Origin: Litsea cubeba
Lineage: Eukaryota > Streptophyta > Magnoliopsida > Laurales > Lauraceae
DNA length: 64,000 nt
Direction: 5' to 3'
Assembly: GCA_012931725.1 (NCBI GenBank)
Contig: CM022949.1
Span: 68,398,011-68,462,010 of the forward strand
The translations under genes were made by a program, and so were the position numbers. Shown here piece after piece: positions 32,106 through 43,482 of this stretch (its first letter is position 1; every line of letters starts with the position of its first letter). Below the pieces are notes generated by a model that saw only the letters and a program-made list of their open reading frames with translations, had not been told where the DNA came from and made no database searches.

Positions 32106-32335
32106 GGGTTTTGACCTTGTGACCTAACAGGCTGTATGTGGCAGGTTAGGGGGTCAGTTTGGTTTTGACCGTGTGACCCAACAAGCTGTATGTGGAATGT
32201 TGGGGGATCAATTTTGGTTTTGATCTTGTGACCTAACAGGCAATATGTGGCAAGTTAGGGGATCAGGTTTTGGTTTTTGGTTTTGGTCGTGTGACCTAAC
32301 AAGCTGTATGTGGCAAGTTAGGGGACCAGGATTTG
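32106..32335. repeat. Tandem repeat, about 60 bp, four copies
   Basis: Imperfect copies of a unit around GTGTGACCTAACAAGCTGTA followed by TGTGGCAAGTTAGGGG. Non-coding 3' region of Gypsy II, upstream of the antisense gene. Confidence 0.8.
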
Positions 32336-32639
32336 GTTTGGATTTTTGTGGAATGTCAATTTTAAGATTTTGGCTCAAGTTGGTAGATGAGGCTGGATGG
32401 TTTGATTTTTGGAAGCTTATGGGGCTTGGAATTCTTTTTTGTATGGTCCAATCAACTCAAAAGAGGCATGGAACCATTTTGTATGATCTTGGTAAGAGGG
32501 ATTTCTCTTTGACTAAAAGCTCAATAATTTTTTTTTTAGTGCCTAGGTGGTCAAACCTGACTCATATGGGCTAACCCATGGGACCTTAAGCTTTTGAAAT
32601 GGCTTAGATCTCATATGGTGTCATTTTTATAAAGAATAT

Positions 32640-32870
32640 CCAAAAATATCTCCTTTAGATAGAGAATATCTAAGAATATCTTTACTTGGAGAGAATCTCT
32701 CATGTTCCCTTTATTTTGGGAGAGAATATCTCAAGATATCTTCCTTTGGGAAAGAAACTTTCATTGATCCTATCTTTTGGGAGAAAATCTTTCATTGATT
32801 TCTTTTTGGGAGAGAATCCTTCAAGATATCTTTCTTTTTGGAAAGAATCTTTCTAATTTCTTTCTTTTGG
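32640..32870. repeat. Imperfect tandem repeat with AGAATATCT core
   Basis: Four to five copies of a roughly 45-55-bp unit (TTTTGGGAGAGAATATCTCA and variants). The array ends about 60 bp before the TATA box of the antisense gene, so it lies in that gene's promoter region. Confidence 0.7.
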
Positions 32871-32931
32871 TAAGGTTACTAATTAGTAACACTTACCTCT
32901 TTCTTCTTTCCTTCTTTGGTTTGCTCTCTTC

Positions 32932-32939
32932 TATAAAAG
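32932..32939 (+). promoter_or_regulatory. TATA box of the antisense gene in Gypsy II
   Basis: TATAAAAG preceded by CTCTTC, 129 bp before the ATG at 33061, with a pyrimidine-rich leader between. It lies on the strand opposite to gag-pol, suggesting separate transcription of the plus-strand gene. Confidence 0.6.
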
Positions 32940-33060
32940 CAAGGAGGAGGTTGGATCTCTTGCTCTTATTGCTTTCTTTTACAACAATCCCAAGAGGGCT
33001 TCAAGACCAAGAGTTCTTCTTCTTCAAGATCTTCAAGACTTTTCTTCTTTTTCTCCATCA

Positions 33061-36000
33061 ATGGCTTCAAGTAAGTTCCCTTTTTCAAGAAAACCCCATT
33101 GTAGGAAAAAAGTTCTTTCTTCTTTTCTTTTTTTTTTGTTTCTTTCTTTTCTTTTCTTTTTTTTTCTTTTCCACGTGTTTGCTCTTTTTTTTTACACGTT
33201 TTTTTTCATGCTTTCTTCTTTTTTTTGCATGTTTTTTTTTTCTTTTGTGGGCCGTACGGACAGATCCGTACGGATCTGGCCGTACGACCACGTGGCGTGT
33301 GGGCCACGGCCTGTGGGCCAGCCCCTTTTTCTCTTTTTTTTTTTTGCTGATCCTTTCCTCTTTTTCTTTTGAGAAAGTTTTCTTTTTCTTTTCTTTTTTT
33401 TTTCTTTTTCTTTTGCTCATCATGATAATGCCCCCCCTTTTTTTGGCAAACCTAGATGTTCATGCATGCATTCTATTGTAAATTGAATTTGTAGCATACC
33501 TAGAAGTTTTCGCAAATTTGGGAATTTAGAGCTCGCAGCGATGTTGAGCCCTTCTTGATTTTGCGGAGACTTTGAGGTTTCGAAAGTTTAGAGTTTCGGA
33601 GATCGCAGCAATGTTGAGCCCATCATCAAGCTTTCTATTTCTTTCGGGATAGTTCCTTTTCTTCGAAATTGCCCTGGCATCATGTCAAAATTTTGCCAAA
33701 TTTTTTTAGCTAAATTCTGTTATTTTGATGTTTGATCTTTTTTCTTTTCCATCCTTTGCAGGTGGTTCTTCCAGAACGAACAAGGGCCTGCTACAAGCAT
33801 ACCTCGTTGATCTGCTAGATCTTCTAATCCGACCATTCAGCAGGCCTGAGAAAAGGTCCAGTATGTTGAGAGAAATTTGGAAGAGTGCGACTCCCTCAAT
33901 AGAGATGAGATGAGGCAGCGACTGATCGCTCTCAAGGGAGAGGATTTTTATAAGATCATGGTAAGCAGTCGTCCATGGGTGATGGAAGATCAGAGTGTTT
34001 TACCCAAGCCTACCTTCTTCTTTGGTGATATTGTCCTTGATGACATGACATACCAGAGGAGATGTTTTCAGTTCTCTTTCACAGCAAATGGTGAGAAGAA
34101 GACTGTTGCTACCCGGTCGACGTTTGATCGCACCGTCTCGATCATGAGCCTTGCCCCCACGTGCTCTAAGAGGGAAGAACCTCCAAGCCGGGTGAGAAGG
34201 ACAAATGTAATCAAGACCGGGGTTTTTGTTGGCGGTTCTCCTGGATATGCGGAGAAGTCACCTACTGACTTAGACATATTGATGCCGGCCAGTGGTTACC
34301 AGGGTTCTGATTACCGGTGGGTCTTGGCATTTTCAGCGGTGACGACAGCAATTGGGTGAAGCCTTTTCGACTTCGTGGCCGTTTCAGTGCTGACTCCGAG
34401 TGGAAGTCGTGGACTGATCTCGTCCTACTGATTGGTGGCACCGTTTTGAAGAAAGCCGGGATTTTTGATGCGGTCCGCGCCTTTAGGGAGACCGTGATCT
34501 TTTTCGACGAAGCCTTCATGGCTATGTTGGAGTGATTCCTTCCACAAACCAATACCTTCATTGTGACGAATGGTGAGATTGGTTTCTCTTTGAAGGAGCT
34601 GAGCACCATTACTGGATTGCCCATCCTTGGCAAACTCTATAAGGAGTTTATGCCAATCGACAGCGTCTTTGAGGAGCAGTCTGAGGAGTTCAGGCTTCTG
34701 TACTTTCAGCTCGTCGCCTTCTATGATTTTTGAAGGAGTAGGAGGGTTTGAAAGTTAGATCCAGCAGTTGGAAGAGTTCTAGCTCTTCGTTCCCCAACTT
34801 TTTTGATAGCAGGGAGTCTTCTGATAGTGCGACCCAGGAAGCTAGGGCTCAGGATCCAAGTTCGAAGAAGATCTTGGCTATGCAAGAAGAGTTGAGAGAT
34901 TTCTGTGCGAGTACAAACGCCATATGTCCTGACATTACACTGCGGAGAGATCTCGCTGTTTAGCTCACTTATTTGCTTGGTGAGGCTATTTTTGCTGGAG
35001 GAGATGGAACGTACATCAGGCCGCATTATATTTTTCTGGCTTGTCAGATGGCATTTGGAGAACAGCTTTCTTTGGTGCCAACTCTTTACTCCTACCTGTG
35101 TACCGAACTGCAGGCTGCTGCTTTTTTGGTTCGGCTTGGGCTCCCTATGAATAGGGTATTTTCAGCCCACATCTTTTATTCGTGGTACGTGTACCACTGT
35201 CCTGGGTACCGCACAGGATGATGATCCTCTAATGATTCGGTTGGCTAAGGGCAAAGCCATGTCCGAATCACTTTTGTTTGCCAGCATGAGGATCCGACGG
35301 TTCAGGGGTGTCGAGATGGGGCAGTCTTCAGTGAAGCTTTCTCCGGAGTTGCGGAAGAAGGCTTTTGATTTTGGTGCCTCCTGAGACTCTACCAGGGAGG
35401 GGTCGGGAAGGCATTACTCCTTGACGAACGCAGAGAAGGAGTGGCTTTTCAACATATGTGTCGGCACGATGGTGTACCGCAGACATCTTTTCGTCGATAT
35501 CCAGCCGTATGTACCCTCTCGCTTTGCTTTGCAGTTGGGTTTTTCTCAGGGTGTTGTTGGAGCGCCTTCAAGCATGGTGAAGCGCTTTGGAGGTTTACAG
35601 GAAGGGGGAAATGCATGGGCTTTCTATAGTGCTGAAGACACTACAGCCATGATCTCTTATCCAATGTTATTGACTTCTCGGACTGCCAGCTTTGCGAAGT
35701 GGTTCGCAGAGAGCTTTTCGGCATATCGGGGGCTTTCCAAGAAGGAGCTTGATGTGAAACTGGCATCTGGAAAAGGCCTTGGAAAGTCGGATGGCGTCCG
35801 GCGAGAGGAAGTTTGGGCCTTCCTTTCTGGAGAGAAACACAAGATACGCTTTCTCGGTGACCAGGGCGTCATTGGTTTTGAAGCTGTTCGAGAAATACTT
35901 GATAAGGCTTTAGAACAGCTAGAACAGGAGGAAGCCGAACTTGATGCTTGGATGCAAGTGGCACAGAGGCAAGCTTCTGTGGAGTCTACTGATAAGGGTA

Positions 36001-37627
36001 GACCATCCAGTGAGGAGTCAAGTGGAAAACCTGACTCTGACAGTGGGGCAGGTTCCTCTAAGAAGCGAGCCCGCAGGAGTAAGAGGAGGAGGAGTCATCA
36101 TCGCAGCAAGGGGCTGCATGAGGACTCTCCTGACTTGGAAGTCCCTCTTACTATCAATGAGGATGTGCCGGTGGATGTTGACGAGCCTCCAGAGAAGAGA
36201 AGCCGAGAAGAAGAGACCGTCGGTGAAGGTATGATTCTTCCTTTTTCTCTTTCCATTTATTTTCATGGGATTTTTCCATGTTCTGATTTGCTTCTTGTTT
36301 CTGCTTTTCTCTTCTTTTGTTTTTAGCAGAGGAAGACTTGGTGATGCCTGAGGTTCCAACCGATGAGGTGGTGACAGATCCTGTTGGGGCACCTGAAGAA
36401 GAACCGAGGGACTCTGGAGTGAATCCAGAATCTCCAATTGGTATAACTTCTTTTGCTTTTTTTTTGTGTCTGTACTTGGTTTGCTAACATTTTTCTTGTC
36501 AGCTGACTTGCCACAGGATTCTGATGACTTTGAATTATCGATGGACGCAAATGTTGATGATACTTCCGATGAGTTCATGGAGGAAGAGAGTCTTCCGCCA
36601 GTCGTCGAAGAAAGTATTTTGTAGTAATAACCCTGATAATGATTTTCAAACAGGATCATATTCATACCTTTTTGTGTTTCTTTGGCAGGTTTTGAGGTGG
36701 CAGAGGAGAGTCCGTCGCTTCCTTCAGAACCAGAGCAAGGGATGCCAGAGGTTGATCTAGAGGTAGAGACTCCTGGGACCAGTTCTGACACTGTTAAACA
36801 GATACCTCGTGCTAAGATTCCTTCCCGAGCAGCTCCAACTGGAAAAAGTTCTTTTGTTACTCTTCCAACGGGTGATGACATGAGCAGCCGACCAACGGAG
36901 TTGGGCGAATCTTCAGCTGGGCCATCTCTTCTTTTTGCGAAGAAGGTGGTGGTGCGGGTTCTGAGCTCTTGGATTGAGACTCTCCTTTCTGGGCACTTGG
37001 ATGCCGGATTTGGCATGATCCAGCATGTGCAGGAGATTCTCAGTGATGCCGAAGAGGCTGGTCTGGATGTCACAGGTGTCAGGGCAATCGTTGATAGGAT
37101 CATTGCAACTGGGGTGACAAGTGGTTTGAGACCATGGGTTTTGCTGACGACTAGTTCTTCAAGGAGATGTTCCTGGACCCTGCTGATAAGGCTCAGTCTA
37201 ACCTGGATGAGGCTACACAAAGCCGGAAGCAGATAGTCCGAGAGAAGAACTTAGAAGAGCTAAACATCATTGGGCTGACACATGACCTTAACATCCTTGA
37301 TAGGGAGGTCGATGAGGCCAGGAAACGTCTTGAGCATCTGCAGGCACAAGTCGCTGCCAAGTGGGCTGCAATAACAGAGGCTCGCGATAGGGAGAGTGTT
37401 CTAATTCGCCGGGTTACAGATGCCGATCGAGTTCTTGAAAGGAAGTTTCAAAAGGACAAACAATGGCAAACTACTCGGGATAAGCTTCCCGGTGTGAAAG
37501 AAGGGTTACAGCCCACCCCAGCATCTCATGGCAAGTTCCTGAAGATACGTGCCCTGGAATCCCTGACGGCTGAGGCCAAAAGTTTGCTTGAGGAGCTGAA
37601 CTCTTGGCTGGAGACCATTTTTTGCTG
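33061..37627 (+). pseudogene. Antisense plant-mobile-domain (PMD) gene of Gypsy II, spliced, with coiled-coil C terminus
   Basis: Probable first exon ATGGCTTCAA (33061-33070) with donor GTAAGT, a T-rich 690-bp intron, and acceptor TTTGCAG at 33760; joined they read MASSGSSRTNKG. The PMD (aminotransferase-like) region follows in pieces: VLPKPTFFFGD, then FLPQTNTFIVTNGEIGFSL and ITGLPILGKLY, then 35421-36228. A basic patch KKRARRSKRRR precedes three short introns with GT...AG ends that keep frame (36229-36326, 36441-36502, 36614-36688). The end (37167-37627) is coiled coil. Several frameshifts and stops (for example near 33905, 34360, 34535 and 37110) make this copy inactive. Antisense extra ORFs with such domains are reported in Tat elements; their function is not established. 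Confidence 0.7.
33071..33760 (+). other. Predicted T-rich first intron of the antisense gene
   Basis: GTAAGT donor and TTTGCAG acceptor; the left half is an extreme poly-T/CTTTT tract (33115-33430). Open frames here on either strand arise from low complexity and are not coding. Confidence 0.6.
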
Positions 37628-37724
37628 AGCTCCTGATTTTTGTAGCAGAAACTATCCTTCTTTTTTTTTGTAGTGCTTGTGAACACTTTCTTTTTTTTGG
37701 TACCACATGCATTTTTTTGGTACT

Positions 37725-38800
37725 CTTTTTTTTTGTTTTTCCTACGTTCACTTAAATCTTTTTGTGATGAAAGTAATTGCTAAATGGGATGCTTTTTTTT
37801 TTTGTTTTCCCTACGCTCACTTAAATCTTTTTGTGATCAAAGTAATTGCTAAATAAGATGCTTTTTTTTATTTTCCCTACGCTCACTTAAATCTTTTTGT
37901 GATAAAAGTAATTGCTAAATGGGATGCTCTTTTTTTTTGTTTTCCCTACGTTCACTTAAATCTTTTTGTGATAAAAGTAATTGCTAAATGGGATGCGATC
38001 AAAAGCTTGTCATTTTATGAAAATCTTTTGTCAAATGATTGTTTTGGCATGGGAGCCAGATTTTGTGGCATGGAAGCCGATTTTTGGCATGAGAGCCAAC
38101 TTTTTTTTTGTGGCATTAATAGCCGATTTGTGGCATTGATAGCTGGTTTTGGTGGCATTTATAGCCGGTTTGTGGCATTAATAGCCGGGTTTTTTGAAAG
38201 CCAATTTTTTCTTATTTTGTGGCATTGATAGCCGGTTTTGTTTTGTGGCATTGATAGCCGGTTTTGTTTTGTGGCATTTATAGCCGGTTTGTTTTGGTGG
38301 CATCTATAGCCGTTTTGTGGCATTTATAGCCGGTTTGGTTTTAAAAATGCAAGTATCGACTAAAAGTCGCCTCCCTGCTAAATGTTCTTGCAAGTATCGA
38401 TGGAATGTAGCATTCTTGCTCATTCGGTTGCGAGTATCGATGGAATGTCGCATCCTCGCGGATTTGGGTGCAAGTATCGATGGAATGTCGCATCCTTGCT
38501 TTTCAAAAATTTTGGTTTTGTGGGTACTGATTGATGTCGTTTCCCTACGATTTTTGAAATTTGTGGCTTTCTCGAACCTTTGGGTCATGGATATCAACTG
38601 AAATGTCGCGTCTCCATGGTTTCTTAGGTTTTTTTGAACCTTTGGAATTTGGGTTGTGGATATCAACTGAGATGTTGCATCTCCACGGTTTTGGATTTTG
38701 CAAGTATCGACGAAATGTCGCTTCCCTGCGATTTTGGAAGCGTCGAACATGGTTCGTATGCTTCCGATTTGTGCGAGTATCGACTAAGCGTTGCTTCCCC
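37725..38800. repeat. Three successive tandem-repeat arrays between the antisense gene and integrase
   Basis: (1) 37733-37996: four copies of a 62-69-bp unit (CCTACGCTCACTTAAATC, then GTAATTGCTAAATGGGATGC). (2) About 38046-38340: a dozen or so 20-27-bp units around GTGGCATTGATAGCCGGTTT, related to the unit inside the LTR at 31256-31345. (3) About 38345-38800: spaced copies of CAAGTATCGATGGAATGTCG, some with ATATCAACTGAGATG variants. No coding sequence. This region is 3' of the integrase on the minus strand and 3' of the antisense gene on the plus strand. Confidence 0.75.
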
Positions 38801-39219
38801 GCGGCTTTTTGAAAAACTATTTTTTTTTGTTTAAAGACACGAGGGTCATAAGTTTTGACCTAAAACCATTTAGGCGGTAAAAGGTAGGGTGGACTAGGGT
38901 GGAAATCCCTAAATCTGGATTTCGTTTCAAACCATGAATTTGGGTTCAAGGGTTGAAAATTTTGGTCAAGTTAGGGAAATGTTCCTAAACTTGGATTTTT
39001 GAACAGTGAAACGATGAAAGTAATCATTGTTTAAATTTCTAGAAATTTCAACATTTGACCTGAAAATTCTAAAAAAAAGGTGGGTTTAGCAAGCGTGTAC
39101 CTGGAAATCGGTTTTGGCCATACATGCATTGCTCTTACCCAGTTGGGTAAGCCTTCAAGGGTAGTACCGCTTTAAGAACTTACCATTGATGGGCGGCATA
39201 CATCTGTCACCTTCCATGT
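38801..39219. other. Gypsy II non-coding spacer after integrase
   Basis: No gene or repeat recognised; the end of the integrase frame lies near 39220. Confidence 0.4.
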
Positions 39220-40260
39220 TTAGGAGTGCGTATGCGCCGTTGGAGAAAACCTTGTCGATGATGTAGGTCCCTCCCATTTTGGCTCAAATTTGCCTTTGGA
39301 CTTGTGAGCGAAGACCATTGGCCTTTTTACCGCAAGAACCAAGTCACCCTTTTTGTAAGCACGTTGCCTGACCTTTTTGTCGAAAGATCCTACCATGCGT
39401 GCTTGGTAAAGTTCAATGCTTTGTTGAGATTCGAGCCGTCTCTCATCGAGATTGTCCAGCTCATGGAGTCGCAATTTGACATTGCTTTCTTGAGTCATGT
39501 CATTTTGCAAGGATACCCTCAAGGAAGGAATTTGTACTTCCAAGGGCACGATAGCTTCGCATCCATAGACCAAGGAGAATGGTGTGCTATGGGTTGGTCC
39601 TCGAACAGTGGTTCGATAGGCCCACAAAGCTTCAGACATTTTGTCGCTCCAGTCTCTTTTGTGACTAGAGACCATTTTTTTTGAGGATTTTGCAGAGTGT
39701 CTTGTTGAAAGCTTCTGCTAATCCGTTTGCTGCCGGATTATATGGAGTCGAATGACAGCTTTGGATTTTGTATTTGTCGCAGAACCTGTACAATCGATGA
39801 TCCCGGAATTGTGGTCCGTTATCATGGACGAATCTTTTGGGTATGCCGAAACGACAAATGATGTTGGTGCGCAGGAACTGAAGGACTGATGAGGTCTTCA
39901 TTTCGCTGAACACAAATGCTTCTGACCACTTGGAGAAATAATCCGTAGCGGCGAAGATGAAGCGATGACCTTTGCTCGAAGGGGGAGAAATAGGACCTAT
40001 GATGTCCATACCCCAGGCTTCGAAAGGCCATGAGATCGCTGTGGGATGTAGCCATTCTGGAGGCATGTGAATGTAATCTCCATGAACTTGGCATTGTTGG
40101 CAGTGCTTAGCAAATTGCATTGCGTCAGCTATCATGGTAGGCCAGTAATAACCTAACCTTTTTATTTGATCATAGAGCTTCAGCCTGATGAGCTCCGCAA
40201 AGACCAGCATGAACTTCTTTGAGTGTTTCTTCAGCCTCTTGTTGTGACAAGCAGCGTAGA
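39220..40260 (-). pseudogene. Gypsy II integrase (broken)
   Basis: Minus-strand frames 40210-39665 and 39675-39220 overlap with a frame change. HHCC zinc-site Cys pair CQQCQVHG, catalytic GMDIIGP, DYFSKWSEAFVF, DNGPQF and the NGLAEAFNKT Glu region are all present, then WAYRTTVRGPTHSTPFSLVYG and a basic C-terminal domain. The protein would insert element cDNA into the chromosome. The frameshift near 39665-39675 falls in a poly-T run, after the Glu region. Confidence 0.85.
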
Positions 40261-40299
40261 AGTACTCCGTTGAAGGATTTCCTGCAAAGAATTTTTGAA

Positions 40300-41010
40300 G
40301 GAATATCCAAATGAAAGCTTGGGGTTCACCTTTGGATGCTTACCCGTTCTTTTGGATCTTCAGGTAGGATTCCGAACATAATATAATCAATGAACAGATC
40401 CCTCCACTCGCCGATTGAAGTTTGAAGGATTGAAATCCGACTTCCAACCACTTGGTGGCATTCAACAACTGCTTGGTGTGTGTTAAGAGGAGGAAGGATT
40501 GTTCTTTCGCATACTGTGATTTGCATGTTTTCCCCTTCCTGGATTGCCATAGATGCGGCAAGTCCAGCCAGGGCATCTGTACGTATGTTTTCACCTCTAC
40601 GAATGTGGGTGATGTGACAGATGTCTAATTTTTGCAAAAGCGATTGTGCTTTGTTGTAGTAAGGCAGCAAATCTGGCTTCCTGACTTCAAATTTCTGACT
40701 CATCTGGTTGACGATCAGTTGAGAGTCTCCAAAGACTTCCAGCATGGTGTACCGGATTCGATGGCGAGTTCCAATCCTAGGATCAGAGCTTGATATTCAG
40801 CTGCATTGTTTGTGCATGGTTCCAGTAGCGAGAAAGCGTGTGGAATCATTTATTTGTCGGGGCTAACAAAGAGGATGCCAACTCCCGAGATCAGCTGTCT
40901 TTTTTCATTTGTCCTGGTTGCACCGTCAAAGTACATGTCCCAGGAAGCATTTTGTAAGAAAGTCTCCACATTGTAGACTGGTTCAACTGGGAGATCATCT
41001 CTGAGTGGAG
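40300..41010 (-). pseudogene. Gypsy II second (archaeal-type) RNase H (broken)
   Basis: WDMYFDGATRTNEKR and GVGILFVSPDK at the end of one frame (down to about 40850). After a stop, NNAAEYQALILGLELA is readable near 40750-40815, then in another frame LEVFGDSQLIVNQMS and RRGENIRTDALAGLAA. The D-E-D pattern and position between RNase H and integrase identify the Tat-type extra RNase H. Confidence 0.82.
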
Positions 41011-41451
41011 AATCTTTTGGCAATGGATGCTCTGCGAGGAAGTCCGCTAGAGCTTGCCCTTTGATTGTCTTTTGTGGTACATACCTAATATCAAATTGTG
41101 ACAGAAGGATGGACCATTTTGCCAGTCGAGCATTGAGAAAACCTGCCTTTGTGACAAGGACCTTCAAGAGGTTGACCCTCAAGACCAGGTAGACTGTGTT
41201 GGAAAGCAAGTAGTGACGCAGTTTTTGTACGGCGAACATCACTGCAAGATATTCTTTTTCGACTGGAGAGTAGCGATGCTCTACACCTACTAGCATGCGG
41301 TTGAGGTAATATAGAGCAGCTTCTTTTCTTTGATCATTTTCTTGTGCAAGCAGAGCTCCCAAAGAGTGATCAAGGGCTCTTGTGTACAAGATGAATGGTT
41401 TTCTAGTGGTAGGAGCAGCTAACACTGGAGCTTTGTCAGGTATGACTTGAT
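41011..41451 (-). pseudogene. Gypsy II RNase H, 3' part
   Basis: Starts at the Copia B insertion and reads LAAPTTRKPFILYTRALDHS, EYLAVMFAVQKLRHYLL and LARWS-like sequence to QALADFLAEHPL. The upstream part, ending SRLMKK, lies at 51186-51300 on the other side of Copia B. The last five bases (41447-41451, TTGAT) are the duplicated target site. Confidence 0.85.
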
Positions 41452-43466
41452 TGAAAGAAACTGCGATTCAGATCTGAATTAGCGGAAGATATTCATGGCT
41501 AATTTGTAACATGACAGATTTTAAAAAAATCTGATTTGGCCAGCATAAATCAGCCATATAGATCGCATGAGAACTCCATGAATTCATGACCAACAAGTGT
41601 ATAATTAAAGGAGAATGAAGAAGACTTATACCTCGAAGATTTGTAGACTTCAAATCTCTGAAAAAATAGATCCAAAGACCCGAACTCAGACTTGCAATTA
41701 GCAAACAAGTTGCTGGAATTTTCTGCACTAGTATTGCCTTTGATCTTCTCCTCTATCTCACTTCCAAATCTGATTGGCTAAGATGGTGGGATCTTAATTT
41801 AGGAATCAAGAACTATTTCTCAAGTGGAAAATCTCAGAACTTAAGCTCTCAACTATCAAGAAGAGAACCTCCAAAGGGCTGGACGTGTGGCTCTCCTAGT
41901 GGCTCACAAAGTGTTGCAATTCTTGTTCTAGTGTTGGACGTCCAAGGGTAGGCTTAGTTTCTTTTATAGAAACTTTGTGGAAACCTTTTCCATTTAGTTA
42001 TCTCTTCTTATTCTAATTTATGTCCAAAAAGGAAAGACTTATTTCCTTTAAGAAACACTCTAATTAGAAAAGGAAACCAAAAAGAACTTTCCATACAATT
42101 AGTAATACTAGTTGTAGAACACTTACTAATTTTAAGTTCCTAATCCAAAAAGGAAACTAACTCATAGGAATACTAATCCAAAGAGGAGTCCAACTTTCCA
42201 AGTAGAGTCCTACTCAAAGTTGGAAACCTTACCCATGGAAATCCTATTATGGACGTCCCACATATCAATGCACACCATGGCCCACACACAATTTATCTAG
42301 AGTTAAATTCATGTATGCCATCAAAGGCCTATTTGAATTTAAACTCAAAATTATTTTTCACTAAAATAATTCATCCTTATGTTATCTAAACATCTTAGGA
42401 AACCATGCCAATCTTGGTAAGTGACTAGAGAAGGGACCAAAAGACATATTTGCCATTGGCTCCCAAAATGACCAAAATGTCCATGCTAAACCCATTGCAA
42501 CATTAAGACCATTTTAACCTTAACTCATTCCACTAAAGAGTTATGGTTGAACTCCAAGGACAAATATATATTATAATAAGCTCGTCATAAGATGACGGTT
42601 GTCTTCGACCTACTAAGTGTAATGACCTGAATGCCCCTCTATGTAACATCCATAATCGAGTCAGGTTATCACATGTACTATCAACCTTCCCGATTACATC
42701 TAAACCTTAGAACTTCATATCCTTAAACATAATCATCATTCGAATATCATTCTCTTGATCTAGGGAGCGACCCACAAGTTCAATATCCATATGGAACATC
42801 CATATACTAAGATCTTAGATTTTGATGATTAATCGGATAATTCTAAGGGGACGATTATTCCATCATCAGATGGCATAGATTCTATATTGCATTTGCACGT
42901 CCCAACTGATCAAGTCCGAGTACCCAAAACACAGAGCTGTTGACCCATGAATAGAATCTCACCCATAGTGAATTAAAGCACAAGAACTTGACTTCGTCAG
43001 TTCATCCACAAATGCTCAAGATTAAGAGCACCGGTTACTTAGTAGCATGAGGTGACTTGATCTCTTTTCTGTGATAGTACTATTTTAGAGATCACACCTA
43101 CAATGGTCCTGTTCAATGCATGACACATGCACTAATGAGATAGATCCGGGAAAGCCCTCCCGTGACTTAGGTATGTCACCCTATATAGGAGAGTATCTCA
43201 TTATAACTTCTACCAAGATGAAGTGCCCAGCTCCATCTTTCAGTTATGAACAAATATGATGTTTCCAGTTGTCCATGAATAAGACCTATCTGTGTGTAGA
43301 CACTACACACCTAATTCATTTACTAGAAACAATGGGCCTTACGCAACCATACATATATACATGTTTAAGCATAAAAGAGTCTTTTCATTAAATAACCAGT
43401 TAAATATCCAGTAACAAAAGATGAGAATGCAGCTAGTGGGCTTTAGGGCATACACCAATCCCAACA
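41452..43466 (-). repeat. 3' LTR of Copia B
   Basis: 2015 bp, bounded on the right by the polypurine tract and on the left by TTGAT. Differences from the 5' LTR lie near 41470, 41476, 41577, 41611, 41617, 42494 and 43027. Confidence 0.95.
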
Positions 43467-43482
43467 AACTCCCACTTGCACT
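43467..43482 (-). promoter_or_regulatory. Polypurine tract of Copia B
   Basis: GTGCAAGTGGGAGTTT on the minus strand immediately before the 3' LTR start TGTTGGGATTGG, the standard plus-strand primer position. Confidence 0.85.

Noticed and set aside
32777..33481. Long plus-strand open frame rich in Phe/Leu/Ser and its Lys-rich mirror on the other strand
   Set aside because: Produced by poly-T/CTTTT low complexity that also forms the predicted first intron of the antisense gene; no domain or codon structure.
34740..35220. Short frames in the antisense gene region as separate genes
   Set aside because: They are fragments of the one PMD reading frame broken by stops and indels; adjacent fragments share the same order as the family.
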